Shown here: one piece after another, positions 21,412 to 26,354 of the stretch | Position numbering within the stretch: position 1 is the stretch's first letter | Layout of the letters: each line of letters opens with the position of its first letter | Source of the DNA: a virus | Length of the DNA: 26,354 bases | Direction: 5' to 3' (one strand) | IMG/VR virus record: IMGVR_UViG_3300028297_000015 | Location: 1 to 26,354 of that record | Notes under the pieces: model-generated | What the model saw: the letters and a program-made list of their open reading frames with translations, nothing else | Told to the model about the DNA's origin: nothing | Database searches by the model: none | Made by a program: the position numbers and the translations under genes

Positions 21412-21603
21412 ATGAGAGTATATTCAGCAAAATCCCACTTGCGTGGTGGGTTGGAGGGCATCTCCATGATCTTATTTTGGGTAGCGGTAATCACTTTTCA
21501 GCTACAAAATACAACGACTTTGGTCGCAATGTTTGTGTCATCTGTCGTTTTCTTCACTGCCTCACGACTAGTGAAAGTAGATAAGGTATTCAAGACCAGG
21601 TGA
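21412..21603 (+). CDS. small membrane protein, two TM helices (63 aa)
   Basis: Two hydrophobic helices, about residues 16-34 (ISMILFWVAVITFQLQ) and 36-52 (LVAMFVSSVVFFTASRLV), with positively charged ends (MRVYSAKSHLRGG and KVDKVFKTR) that suggest both termini lie in the cytoplasm. No family recognised. Early location argues against a holin, although small two-TM proteins can serve so. Confidence 0.6.
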   Translation: MRVYSAKSHLRGGLEGISMILFWVAVITFQLQNTTTLVAMFVSSVVFFTASRLVKVDKVFKTR

Positions 21604-21738
21604 TTATGCGATTTGACTTTTTAAATAAAATCGTCTAACTTCCCCGAACAGGTTACGTTCCTCTTGTGTGGCGCACCCAAGCGCCCTCACATATTCACAT
21701 TAGGGGCATACTATATAATTTAATTAAAATCAATTACT
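21604..21738 (+). other. intergenic region with hairpins before the recombination genes
   Basis: CGATTT/AAATCG arms (about 21609-21634) and GGCGC-ACCCAA-GCGCC (21670-21685, extendable with GTG/CAC) are the foldable parts. No T-run follows the second, so it may be a processing or stability element. A leader AATCAATTACTATG ends at the next ATG. Confidence 0.4.
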
Positions 21739-22269
21739 ATGGCGAACTATCAGTTCAAAACCACCAACATCAAGGGTAAACAGTATGTTGAGGTTAACGA
21801 GAGAATAAAGTTCTTTCGCTTAGATGAGCAGTACAAAGGATACTGCTTAGAATCCGAGATGGTGCATCTCACTAACGATACGGTTTGTATTAAGGCTATT
21901 ATAAAAGATGCCTCAGATCGTGTAGTTGCAACAGGTGTTGCGTATGAAGAGAAAGGTGCATCACGTATTAATTCTACATCTTACGTAGAAAATTGTGAGA
22001 CCTCAGCATGGGGTCGTGCATTAGCTAACTTAGGTATAGGTATAGATACATCTATTGCATCTAGTAGTGAAGTAGCAAACGCTATATCCCAACAAACGGG
22101 TAGCGGTACTGCTCCTTCCAATGATACTGATGTTTTTGGTAAGTCAGTAGACTATATTAAGAATGCTAAGAGCAAGAGTGCGAAGGAGACCGCTTACAAT
22201 CAAGTACTAGTTAAGTATGGTAAGGAGTTTAGCGATAAGCAAAAGGCAGCACTAAAGAAATTTGTGTAA
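21739..22269 (+). CDS. putative Rad52/ERF-like single-strand annealing protein (176 aa)
   Basis: The N-terminal ~110 residues carry a pattern known from phage recombination loci: KQYVEVNERIKFFR, then IKDASDRVVATGVAYEEKGA, then the signature YVENCETSAWGRALANLGIG (about 81-100). ERF/Rad52-superfamily proteins have a comparable ET.a.grA..lgI motif. The middle is a disordered linker (SQQTGSGTAPSNDTD) and the end a small basic helical domain (FSDKQKAALKKF). Its stop overlaps the ATG of the exonuclease (TAATG) and an SSB follows, the usual partner set for annealing-based recombination and end repair. The exact superfamily branch is uncertain. Confidence 0.65.
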   Translation: MANYQFKTTNIKGKQYVEVNERIKFFRLDEQYKGYCLESEMVHLTNDTVCIKAIIKDASDRVVATGVAYEEKGASRINSTSYVENCETSAWGRALANLGIGIDTSIASSSEVANAISQQTGSGTAPSNDTDVFGKSVDYIKNAKSKSAKETAYNQVLVKYGKEFSDKQKAALKKFV

Positions 22270-23084
22270 TGGATTTCGCTGCTAAACTTATGGAGCGGAC
22301 AGGGAAGGGATACCTTTCCTACTCCGCTATTAAATTCGCTGCCGATGGAGCAGATCAACAAGACATGAAACTTTTTGAGCTTTACATGAAGGGTAAACTT
22401 TATAAGGAAAGCGATGCATTTACGTTTGGTAGCGTATACGACAAGTTGCTACTAGAACCAGAGACCTTTACGGATGAGTTCTATGTTATCTACGATGAGG
22501 AGATAGTAAAAGAAATCGGTGGTTCTAAGCCTAGGTCTACCAAGAAGTATAAGGATTGGAAAGAAGAAGAAAGCCATACCGCTATTGAAAGTGGTAAGCG
22601 TGTTATCACCGAGGACTTGATAAAACAAGCCGAGGATATGATTGTACGTTTGGATGAATCGGAGATCATGAACCCCGACACAGGTGAGATGATTCCTGTC
22701 CGTAGATTCTTACAAGGCAAGGCTCAATACGAAATCGTTGATTGGATTGAAGACATCCCTGTCCGTGGATTTTTAGATGTACGTGGTGATGGTTTCATTA
22801 CGGACTCAAAGACAACACGTAGCCTATCGGGTTTCAAATGGGATGTAGGCAAGATGTCTTACGACATTCAAGCATTCATCTATAGTCATGTTGAGGCAGA
22901 ACCTAATTTCTATTGGGTCGCTCAATCAAAATCAGTACCCTACACTGTGGCGGTATACAAAGCTTCTAAACGCACCCTATCAATGGGTGAGGCTAAGTTT
23001 TGGTCAGCCATTACCAACATCATGAGATGGTTGGATTCACCAGAGAAAGAGACATCGTCTTTTGCTATTTACAAAGAAATTTAA
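22269..23084 (+). CDS. PD-(D/E)XK exonuclease, lambda Exo/YqaJ-RecB-like (271 aa)
   Basis: Family landmarks in order: YLSYSAIKFA (15-24), the FTFGSVYDKLLLEP box (51-64, counterpart of fGraFH.lvLEP), the active site GFLDVRGDGFITDSKTT (168-183; D170, D179-x-K181) and MSYDIQAFIY (196-205, Q201 and Y205 of the QxxxY motif). This is the plan of phage exonucleases of the DUF3799/PDDEXK_1 group, which resect DNA ends to give single strands for annealing. Length is typical. Translationally coupled to the annealing protein upstream. It probably works with that protein and the SSB downstream in replication-linked recombination. Confidence 0.82.
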   Translation: MDFAAKLMERTGKGYLSYSAIKFAADGADQQDMKLFELYMKGKLYKESDAFTFGSVYDKLLLEPETFTDEFYVIYDEEIVKEIGGSKPRSTKKYKDWKEEESHTAIESGKRVITEDLIKQAEDMIVRLDESEIMNPDTGEMIPVRRFLQGKAQYEIVDWIEDIPVRGFLDVRGDGFITDSKTTRSLSGFKWDVGKMSYDIQAFIYSHVEAEPNFYWVAQSKSVPYTVAVYKASKRTLSMGEAKFWSAITNIMRWLDSPEKETSSFAIYKEI

Positions 23085-23097
23085 TTAACCTTTAAAA
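23085..23097 (+). promoter_or_regulatory. TTAACC box before the SSB gene
   Basis: TTAACCTTTAAAA immediately after the exonuclease stop; its first base is 21 nt before the SSB ATG, the same distance as at 20227. Confidence 0.5.
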
Positions 23098-23105
23098 TTA
23101 ATGTT

Positions 23106-23438
23106 ATGTCACAAGACAAGGTTTTTGCAGGCTACTTTGAGCCATTGAAGAAGTGGAACGATTCCACACGTAAGTATGAGGATATTGACCTCAGCAAAGT
23201 AAGTATTGTTGGTAAATTCAACTTTACATTAAATGAGTTAGAAGACATCAAGAAGTATGCTTCTAATCCTAAAGATGCGGATAAGCCAAGACGTGTTTAT
23301 CTTGAGCTTAAAACCTCTAAAAAGGGTAGCCTCTATGCTGAGGTACAAGACCCTAACACATGGGGAGACAAAGGTGGTAGCAGTAATGCAGGATCGCCTA
23401 AAGAAGCTTTTGGTGGTAGCGATGGTTTACCATTCTAA
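23106..23438 (+). CDS. single-stranded DNA-binding protein (110 aa)
   Basis: Short OB-fold-sized protein: MSQDKVFAGYFEPLKKWNDS, a strand pattern (SIVGKFNFTL, RRVYLELKTSKKGSLYAEVQ) and a glycine-rich linker ending GGSDGLPF. The terminal acidic/aromatic tail with a final Phe is the hallmark of bacterial and phage SSBs, used to recruit repair and replication partners. Placement right after annealing protein and exonuclease supports this. The fold itself is inferred from length and pattern, since SSB sequences diverge strongly. Confidence 0.7.
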   Translation: MSQDKVFAGYFEPLKKWNDSTRKYEDIDLSKVSIVGKFNFTLNELEDIKKYASNPKDADKPRRVYLELKTSKKGSLYAEVQDPNTWGDKGGSSNAGSPKEAFGGSDGLPF

Positions 23439-23444
23439 GTGGAG

Positions 23445-23460
23445 TAATGCGATAGCATTA
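23445..23460 (+). other. hairpin between SSB and the next gene
   Basis: TAATGC-GATA-GCATTA, a perfect 6-bp stem 6 nt after the SSB stop and 9 nt before the next probable ATG. It resembles the array hairpins in position but has no TTAACC. Confidence 0.5.
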
Positions 23461-23469
23461 TTTGCCCAA

Positions 23470-23769
23470 ATGAATTGGGGGGTTCAGGTGTTAGCACTTG
23501 AGCCTCCCTTTTTTTTGGGAGAGCAAAAAGGTAAGAAGATTACGTTTGAAGGCGTAATCCTAAAACAATACCAAGGCAAAATCAATATCACAATCAACAG
23601 TAACACCGATTACTTGTGTTTAGTGTTTGATAATAAGCCTGGTGACAACCTTATACTGCTACGTACACAAGATGTTTTGGATATCGTAAGCAGACCGTTT
23701 GAAGTAATAGAGATTGTACCGCACATTAGACTAAAAGATAAAGTAGAGATAAGCCATGAGGGAGATTAA
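23470..23769 (+). CDS. unknown protein (99 aa)
   Basis: MNWGVQVLALEPPFFLGEQK followed by beta strands (KKITFEGVILKQYQGKINIT, YLCLVFDNKPGDNLILLRTQ) and ending VEISHEGD. The frame is open far upstream through the SSB gene; I take the ATG after the 23445 hairpin, while an ATG at 23422 overlapping the SSB end is an alternative. Codons for PPFFLG contain eight consecutive T bases. Mostly beta; family not recognised. Confidence 0.55.
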   Translation: MNWGVQVLALEPPFFLGEQKGKKITFEGVILKQYQGKINITINSNTDYLCLVFDNKPGDNLILLRTQDVLDIVSRPFEVIEIVPHIRLKDKVEISHEGD

Positions 23770-24004
23770 TTATAACGAAGTTCTTGTATCCTATCACAAG
23801 GGTATAAAAAAAACTAGCATTCATCATATAGATACTTGGGTCATAGGACCAGAGACTAAGCCTCACAAAATCAATATGAATAACGCAATGATTAAGCAGT
23901 TGGAAGCTCGTGTGTACCCTAAAAAGTACAAAGGAGTAAGGAAAATCATGGTTATTAACATAATTTCAACAAAATATCTTGGAGATAGTTTCTATTATCA
24001 GTAG
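23756..24004 (+). CDS. unknown basic protein (82 aa)
   Basis: Overlaps the previous gene by 14 nt. MREINYNEVLVSYHKGIKKT, then IDTWVIGPETKPHKINMNNA and RVYPKKYKGVRKIMVINIIS. Basic, with a C-terminal strand and aromatic end. Possibly a small nucleic-acid-associated protein; no motif confirms this. Confidence 0.55.
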   Translation: MREINYNEVLVSYHKGIKKTSIHHIDTWVIGPETKPHKINMNNAMIKQLEARVYPKKYKGVRKIMVINIISTKYLGDSFYYQ

Positions 24005-24027
24005 ATTAGTATCAAATAATTCAATTT

Positions 24028-24234
24028 ATGTCCTATACCGATAATCCCGAACACAAGCACATCATAGATTGCGTGCTTAAACAAAACGCATTGATGTTTG
24101 CAAACCTTGGCTCAGATAGTTCTAAGTTAGACTACGAGAAAGCTAAAATCAAAGAAAGACAAAAGCTCCGCAAAATAACGCACCTTGATCCTGAAAAGAT
24201 AGAACGTCTTGTAAGGGATTCTCTAGACGACTAA
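24028..24234 (+). CDS. unknown helical protein (68 aa)
   Basis: MSYTDNPEHKHIIDCVLKQN and a charged helical remainder (KLDYEKAKIKERQKLRKITH, DPEKIERLVRDSLDD). It ends 3 nt before the nuclease ATG, so it may be an accessory of that gene. Family not recognised. Confidence 0.6.
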   Translation: MSYTDNPEHKHIIDCVLKQNALMFANLGSDSSKLDYEKAKIKERQKLRKITHLDPEKIERLVRDSLDD

Positions 24235-24237
24235 AGA

Positions 24238-24639
24238 ATGAAGTCATACGAGAAGGGAGCAATTGGGGAACATCGTGTAGTTGCCGACCTCATAAGCAAA
24301 GGATATCGTGTACATAAACCCCTTTCTGAATCATTGCCTTACGACTTAGTTGTATCTATTAAAGGTTTCTTTTTTAAGATTCAAGTGAAATACGTGACTC
24401 TAACAAGAGGGTATGTTGAGACTAGCCCAAGATCTATAACGTCTAGAAAAAGTAGAGTTATAAATATAGATTTTGATTTACTAGCAATTTTCTGTCCCGA
24501 CACCCAGGAATGTTATTACGTATGGCGCAATGAATTTGAAGGGAGCGTACGACTGAGAATTAATAAAACAAAAAACAATCAAGGCAAAGGTGTTCGCTTG
24601 GCTAAAGATTACACACAAATAAAATTTAATGAAAAATAG
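24238..24639 (+). CDS. PD-(D/E)XK endonuclease-like protein (133 aa)
   Basis: A compact nuclease core: KGAIGEHRVVADLISKGYRV (helix with E11), PYDLVVSIKG (D36) and FFFKIQVKYVT (Q49-x-K51). The order E...D...(Q/E)xK is that of the PD-(D/E)XK superfamily, of the small PDDEXK_5 / archaeal-resolvase-like type whose members include intron-encoded and stand-alone endonucleases. The C-terminal part (DLLAIFCPDTQECYYVWRNE) is a common feature of that group. Possible roles are junction resolution, repair or host-DNA cleavage; the sequence does not decide. It overlaps the DnaA-like gene by 11 nt. Confidence 0.7.
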   Translation: MKSYEKGAIGEHRVVADLISKGYRVHKPLSESLPYDLVVSIKGFFFKIQVKYVTLTRGYVETSPRSITSRKSRVINIDFDLLAIFCPDTQECYYVWRNEFEGSVRLRINKTKNNQGKGVRLAKDYTQIKFNEK

Positions 24640-25198
24640 TAGAATAAACTTTTCCCAAATGATGAAGCTCTCTAGCGAGTTTAAAGCAATCGTTCAATGG
24701 TGGAACGAGTACTCATCAAAGAGCGGATTTACTGATAATAGACAAAGAGGAAACATCATATTAAAACACTCCTTCTTTGTATCGTGTCGTGAGTTAAGCG
24801 GTCTTTCTTTAAATGAGATAGGTCAAATCGTTAACAAAGATCACGCTACTGTTCTTCATGCAATGAAGCAACATAAAAATAATCTCATATACCTACCTAC
24901 ATACTCAGATGTGTACGAAGAGATTTACCATGGCATTAAGAATGCATTGGCTCTCAAGGGTATTCTACGTGAGGTAGAAAATATAAACGATGTACGTGAG
25001 CTTAGGTTTCGGCTAGTTAATATCTCAGAAAGATTGAGGATGAAGATACTAGAAGTTAACGACTTAAAAACAAAAGTTGAAGGCGCACCTGAGAAATTAA
25101 AGCAAGAGAATGCATTTCTAAAGAAACATAGCGGTCAAATATATGAACGCAATAAAAGATTAGAGAGTGAATTAGCCAGAGTAAAAAATTTAATATGA
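24629..25198 (+). CDS. DnaA domain IV-like DNA-binding protein with C-terminal coiled coil (189 aa)
   Basis: Residues ~46-83 match the DnaA C-terminal DNA-binding domain: KHSFFVSCRELSGLSLNEIG, then NKDHATVLHAMKQH, the latter being the DnaA signature (DH-[ST/A]-TV-hH) that contacts DnaA boxes. There is no AAA+ ATPase part. Residues ~120-189 are a long coiled coil (RELRFRLVNISERLRMKILE ... NKRLESELARVKNL). Such phage proteins may bind the phage origin and recruit replication proteins, or occupy host DnaA boxes. Position at the end of the recombination/replication block supports a replication role. I saw no consensus DnaA box in the window by eye. Confidence 0.75.
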   Translation: MKNSRINFSQMMKLSSEFKAIVQWWNEYSSKSGFTDNRQRGNIILKHSFFVSCRELSGLSLNEIGQIVNKDHATVLHAMKQHKNNLIYLPTYSDVYEEIYHGIKNALALKGILREVENINDVRELRFRLVNISERLRMKILEVNDLKTKVEGAPEKLKQENAFLKKHSGQIYERNKRLESELARVKNLI

Positions 25199-25335
25199 AA
25201 AACATGAAACAATTCTTACGCATAGCAAATGCTAGGTTAAGAAAACTGTATCCAAATAAGATGCAGAGAAAGGCTTGGGCTGCTAATATGTGGCGCAGAT
25301 ATGTTGAGAGACAGAACATAGAAAGAGACTTATAG
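25195..25335 (+). CDS. unknown small basic protein (46 aa)
   Basis: Starts inside the stop of the DnaA-like gene (ATGA overlap), so it is translationally coupled. MKNMKQFLRIANARLRKLYP, then NKMQRKAWAANMWRRYVERQ: strongly basic, aromatic and helical. It could bind nucleic acid or the acidic part of its upstream partner; family not recognised. Confidence 0.6.
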   Translation: MKNMKQFLRIANARLRKLYPNKMQRKAWAANMWRRYVERQNIERDL

Positions 25336-25336
25336 A

Positions 25337-25385
25337 ATAAGGTGTCTATACTATTAATTAAGCCTAATAATTGACAGCACCTTAT
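25337..25385 (+). other. 8-bp inverted repeat
   Basis: ATAAGGTG (25337-25344) and CACCTTAT (25378-25385) right after the stop of the preceding gene. It is not followed by T residues, so it is a weak terminator candidate at best. Confidence 0.4.
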
Positions 25386-25387
25386 AG

Positions 25388-25456
25388 TAATAGAGGGAGG
25401 GGTTTTTACTAACTTAATACTAAAATGAAATGGTTATTCGTTCCCTCCCTTTATTA
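25388..25456 (+). other. 14-bp stem enclosing 41 nt
   Basis: TAATAGAGGGAGGG (25388-25401) pairs over its whole length with CCCTCCCTTTATTA (25443-25456), with a single G-U. This is the strongest foldable element in the 267-nt gap between 25335 and 25603 and could be a structured RNA or a transcript 3' end. Confidence 0.5.
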
Positions 25457-25466
25457 ACCCCACTGT

Positions 25467-25519
25467 ACAGAATAAGGGTAAAATTGTACGTTTAAGCATA
25501 CAAAATAAGGGTAAATTGT
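25467..25519 (+). repeat. two operator-like direct repeats
   Basis: ACAGAATAAGGGTAAAATTG begins at 25467 and ACAAAATAAGGGTAAATTGT at 25500. Starts are 33 nt apart, about three DNA turns, so bound proteins would sit on the same face. They lie upstream of the right-end gene group, next to TAACCTTTAAAA (25541-25552). Confidence 0.5.
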
Positions 25520-25582
25520 TTCATTATACGTACATACATATAACCTTTAAAATTAGGCGCACAGATATAAAAATGGGCGCAA

Positions 25583-25605
25583 ACCTTTAACACCAAAGAG
25601 AAATG
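25583..25605 (+). promoter_or_regulatory. 23-nt leader repeat, copy 1
   Basis: ACCTTTAACACC followed by AAAGAGAAATG, ending with the start codon of the gene at 25603. In the frame that ends at TGA (25604-25606) it would read TFNTKEK, like the tails seen in copies 3 and 4. Confidence 0.6.
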
Positions 25606-25800
25606 AAAATAATAATAGGAATCATTGTAATAGCACTACTTGCAATAGGTGCTTATTGGACGGGCAAGGCTTTTACTCCCAAAGAATTTTACGAAGAAGC
25701 CGACTGCTATATATGCTATGGACTTAAGATATGGGCTTTGTTTTGGTTAATTGTGGTAGCATCTTGGGGTGTTGGTAGTTTGGTTATGCAGTTACTTTAA
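25603..25800 (+). CDS. small membrane protein, two TM helices (65 aa)
   Basis: Helix 1 at residues 2-18 (KIIIGIIVIALLAIGAYWTG) and helix 2 at about 42-62 (IWALFWLIVVASWGVGSLVM), joined by a short acidic loop with two Cys (EADCYICYG). Could be a phage membrane effector, for example in superinfection exclusion, or a holin-type protein; neither is shown by sequence. The stop is part of the leader for the next gene. Confidence 0.6.
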   Translation: MKIIIGIIVIALLAIGAYWTGKAFTPKEFYEEADCYICYGLKIWALFWLIVVASWGVGSLVMQLL

Positions 25801-25816
25801 CAACAAACGAGAAATG
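25794..25816 (+). promoter_or_regulatory. 23-nt leader repeat, copy 2
   Basis: ACTTTAACAACAAACGAGAA followed by ATG. The most diverged copy; it contains the stop codon of the previous gene. Confidence 0.55.
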
Positions 25817-26029
25817 ATTGAAGTCACACTACTAATTATCGCAATTGCATTTGTATCACTCATCGTAGTGAAGGAAATCCAAGACTATCTTTTTTGGAGG
25901 CGCATTGACAAAGCATTTGAGAATGGTTTCAAAGAGATGAATGAATTATTGAAAAAGAAACTTGAAGGAGTTGAGGATAAAGACTTTTATTCTTATTGTA
26001 TGAAAACCTTAAAAACAAAAGAGAAATGA
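25814..26029 (+). CDS. small single-TM protein (71 aa)
   Basis: Start at the ATG ending leader copy 2 (MIEVTLLIIAIAFVSLIVVK); the frame is open 15 codons upstream but that start lies inside the previous gene. One N-terminal TM helix (residues 3-20) followed by a charged helical part (FKEMNELLKKKLEGVEDKDF) in the cytoplasm. The last residues TLKTKEK are encoded by leader copy 3. Family not recognised. Confidence 0.6.
   Translation: MIEVTLLIIAIAFVSLIVVKEIQDYLFWRRIDKAFENGFKEMNELLKKKLEGVEDKDFYSYCMKTLKTKEK
26006..26028 (+). promoter_or_regulatory. 23-nt leader repeat, copy 3
   Basis: ACCTTAAAAACAAAAGAGAA followed by ATG. The whole repeat lies within the 3' end of the previous gene; the ATG overlaps that gene's TGA (ATGA). 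Confidence 0.6.
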
Positions 26030-26253
26030 AAACATTAGTTCAACTATTAAACGATGCCGTAGTAGAGGCAGATATTCGTGGACACAAAGGAAAAATCAAT
26101 GTATCCCCTGCTTTTTTTGATATAAGGAATTACTCTGAAAAAGAAAAGTGTATAGGTTATTTAATCTACGCAGGTAGATTTGGTGGCTACGAGTTACAAA
26201 GGGACTCAAGTCTACAAGGATATGGCATAACCTTTAACACCAAAGAGAGATGA
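26026..26253 (+). CDS. unknown small protein (75 aa)
   Basis: Start at the ATG of leader copy 3 (MKTLVQLLNDAVVEADIRGH). Mixed alpha/beta: a helix, then strands (GKINVSPAFFDIRN, CIGYLIYAGRFGGYELQR) and the tail ITFNTKER, which is encoded by leader copy 4. Family not recognised. Confidence 0.6.
   Translation: MKTLVQLLNDAVVEADIRGHKGKINVSPAFFDIRNYSEKEKCIGYLIYAGRFGGYELQRDSSLQGYGITFNTKER
26230..26252 (+). promoter_or_regulatory. 23-nt leader repeat, copy 4
   Basis: ACCTTTAACACC followed by AAAGAGAGATG; differs from copy 1 at one base. It lies inside the end of the previous gene and its ATG overlaps that gene's TGA. Confidence 0.6.
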
Positions 26254-26354
26254 ACGAAGAGATTAAAAAGATGGTCATGAGACATTGCGAGTTTCTCTCG
26301 TTCTACTTACAAGATTACGAGGAAAAGCTATCTACCGATCCATATAATGATGAG
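26250..26354 (+). CDS. unknown protein, 3' part outside window
   Basis: Begins at the ATG of leader copy 4 (MNEEIKKMVMRHCEFLSFYL) and runs open to the right edge, 35 residues seen. Helical and charged. Too short to classify. Confidence 0.55.
   Translation, partial: MNEEIKKMVMRHCEFLSFYLQDYEEKLSTDPYNDE

Noticed and set aside
23257-23469. Upstream extension of the gene at 23470 through the SSB gene
   Set aside because: It would overlap most of the SSB coding sequence in another frame with no independent support.
25603-25800. Holin assignment for the two-TM protein
   Set aside because: No endolysin or other lysis gene is adjacent and the gene is in a right-end early-type group; two TM helices alone are not enough.

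Overview
The window is a stretch of a tailed double-stranded DNA phage genome, most likely infecting a Bacteroidota (flavobacterial, probably aquatic) host. Gene starts have no GGAGG-type ribosome binding sites, several are preceded by the Bacteroidota promoter core TAnnTTTG (some with a TTG/TTTG box 16-21 nt upstream), and base composition is AT-rich. No integrase, capsid, DNA polymerase or lysis gene is visible here.

Layout. Positions 1-14756 are a leftward (minus-strand) virion block. In the direction of transcription it holds two small unknowns, a GroES-like co-chaperonin with two GroES-like halves, a small helical protein, the large terminase, the portal, a baseplate-type protein, two receptor-binding/fibre proteins and a 2115-residue repetitive fibre, then the start of another fibre that leaves the window. 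A single rightward gene (14792-15220, possible winged-helix regulator) sits back to back with the promoter of this block. Two more leftward basic proteins (15217-16310) follow. Between 16346 and about 17300 is roughly 1 kb of C-rich, apparently non-coding DNA at the divergence of the two arms, with foldable segments, a good rightward promoter and an attenuator-like structure.

From 17489 the rightward early arm starts. Its first 3.3 kb is a train of very small unknown proteins. Nearly every junction has the same design: a GC-rich hairpin whose sequence changes from copy to copy, a GGTnT spacer, the box TTAACC, then an AT-rich leader and the ATG 19-23 nt after the start of the box. I count 12 such junctions; the last leads into a tRNA-like gene, not a protein. 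This array is the most unusual feature of the window.

Downstream lies a replication/recombination block: an HTH protein, a small membrane protein, a Rad52/ERF-like annealing protein, a PD-(D/E)XK exonuclease, an SSB, small unknowns, a second PD-(D/E)XK nuclease and a protein with a DnaA domain IV DNA-binding motif plus coiled coil. After a 267-nt regulatory gap with operator-like direct repeats, the right end holds four small genes, each started from a near-identical 23-nt leader. In two of them the leader is also the coding sequence for the C-terminus of the gene before.
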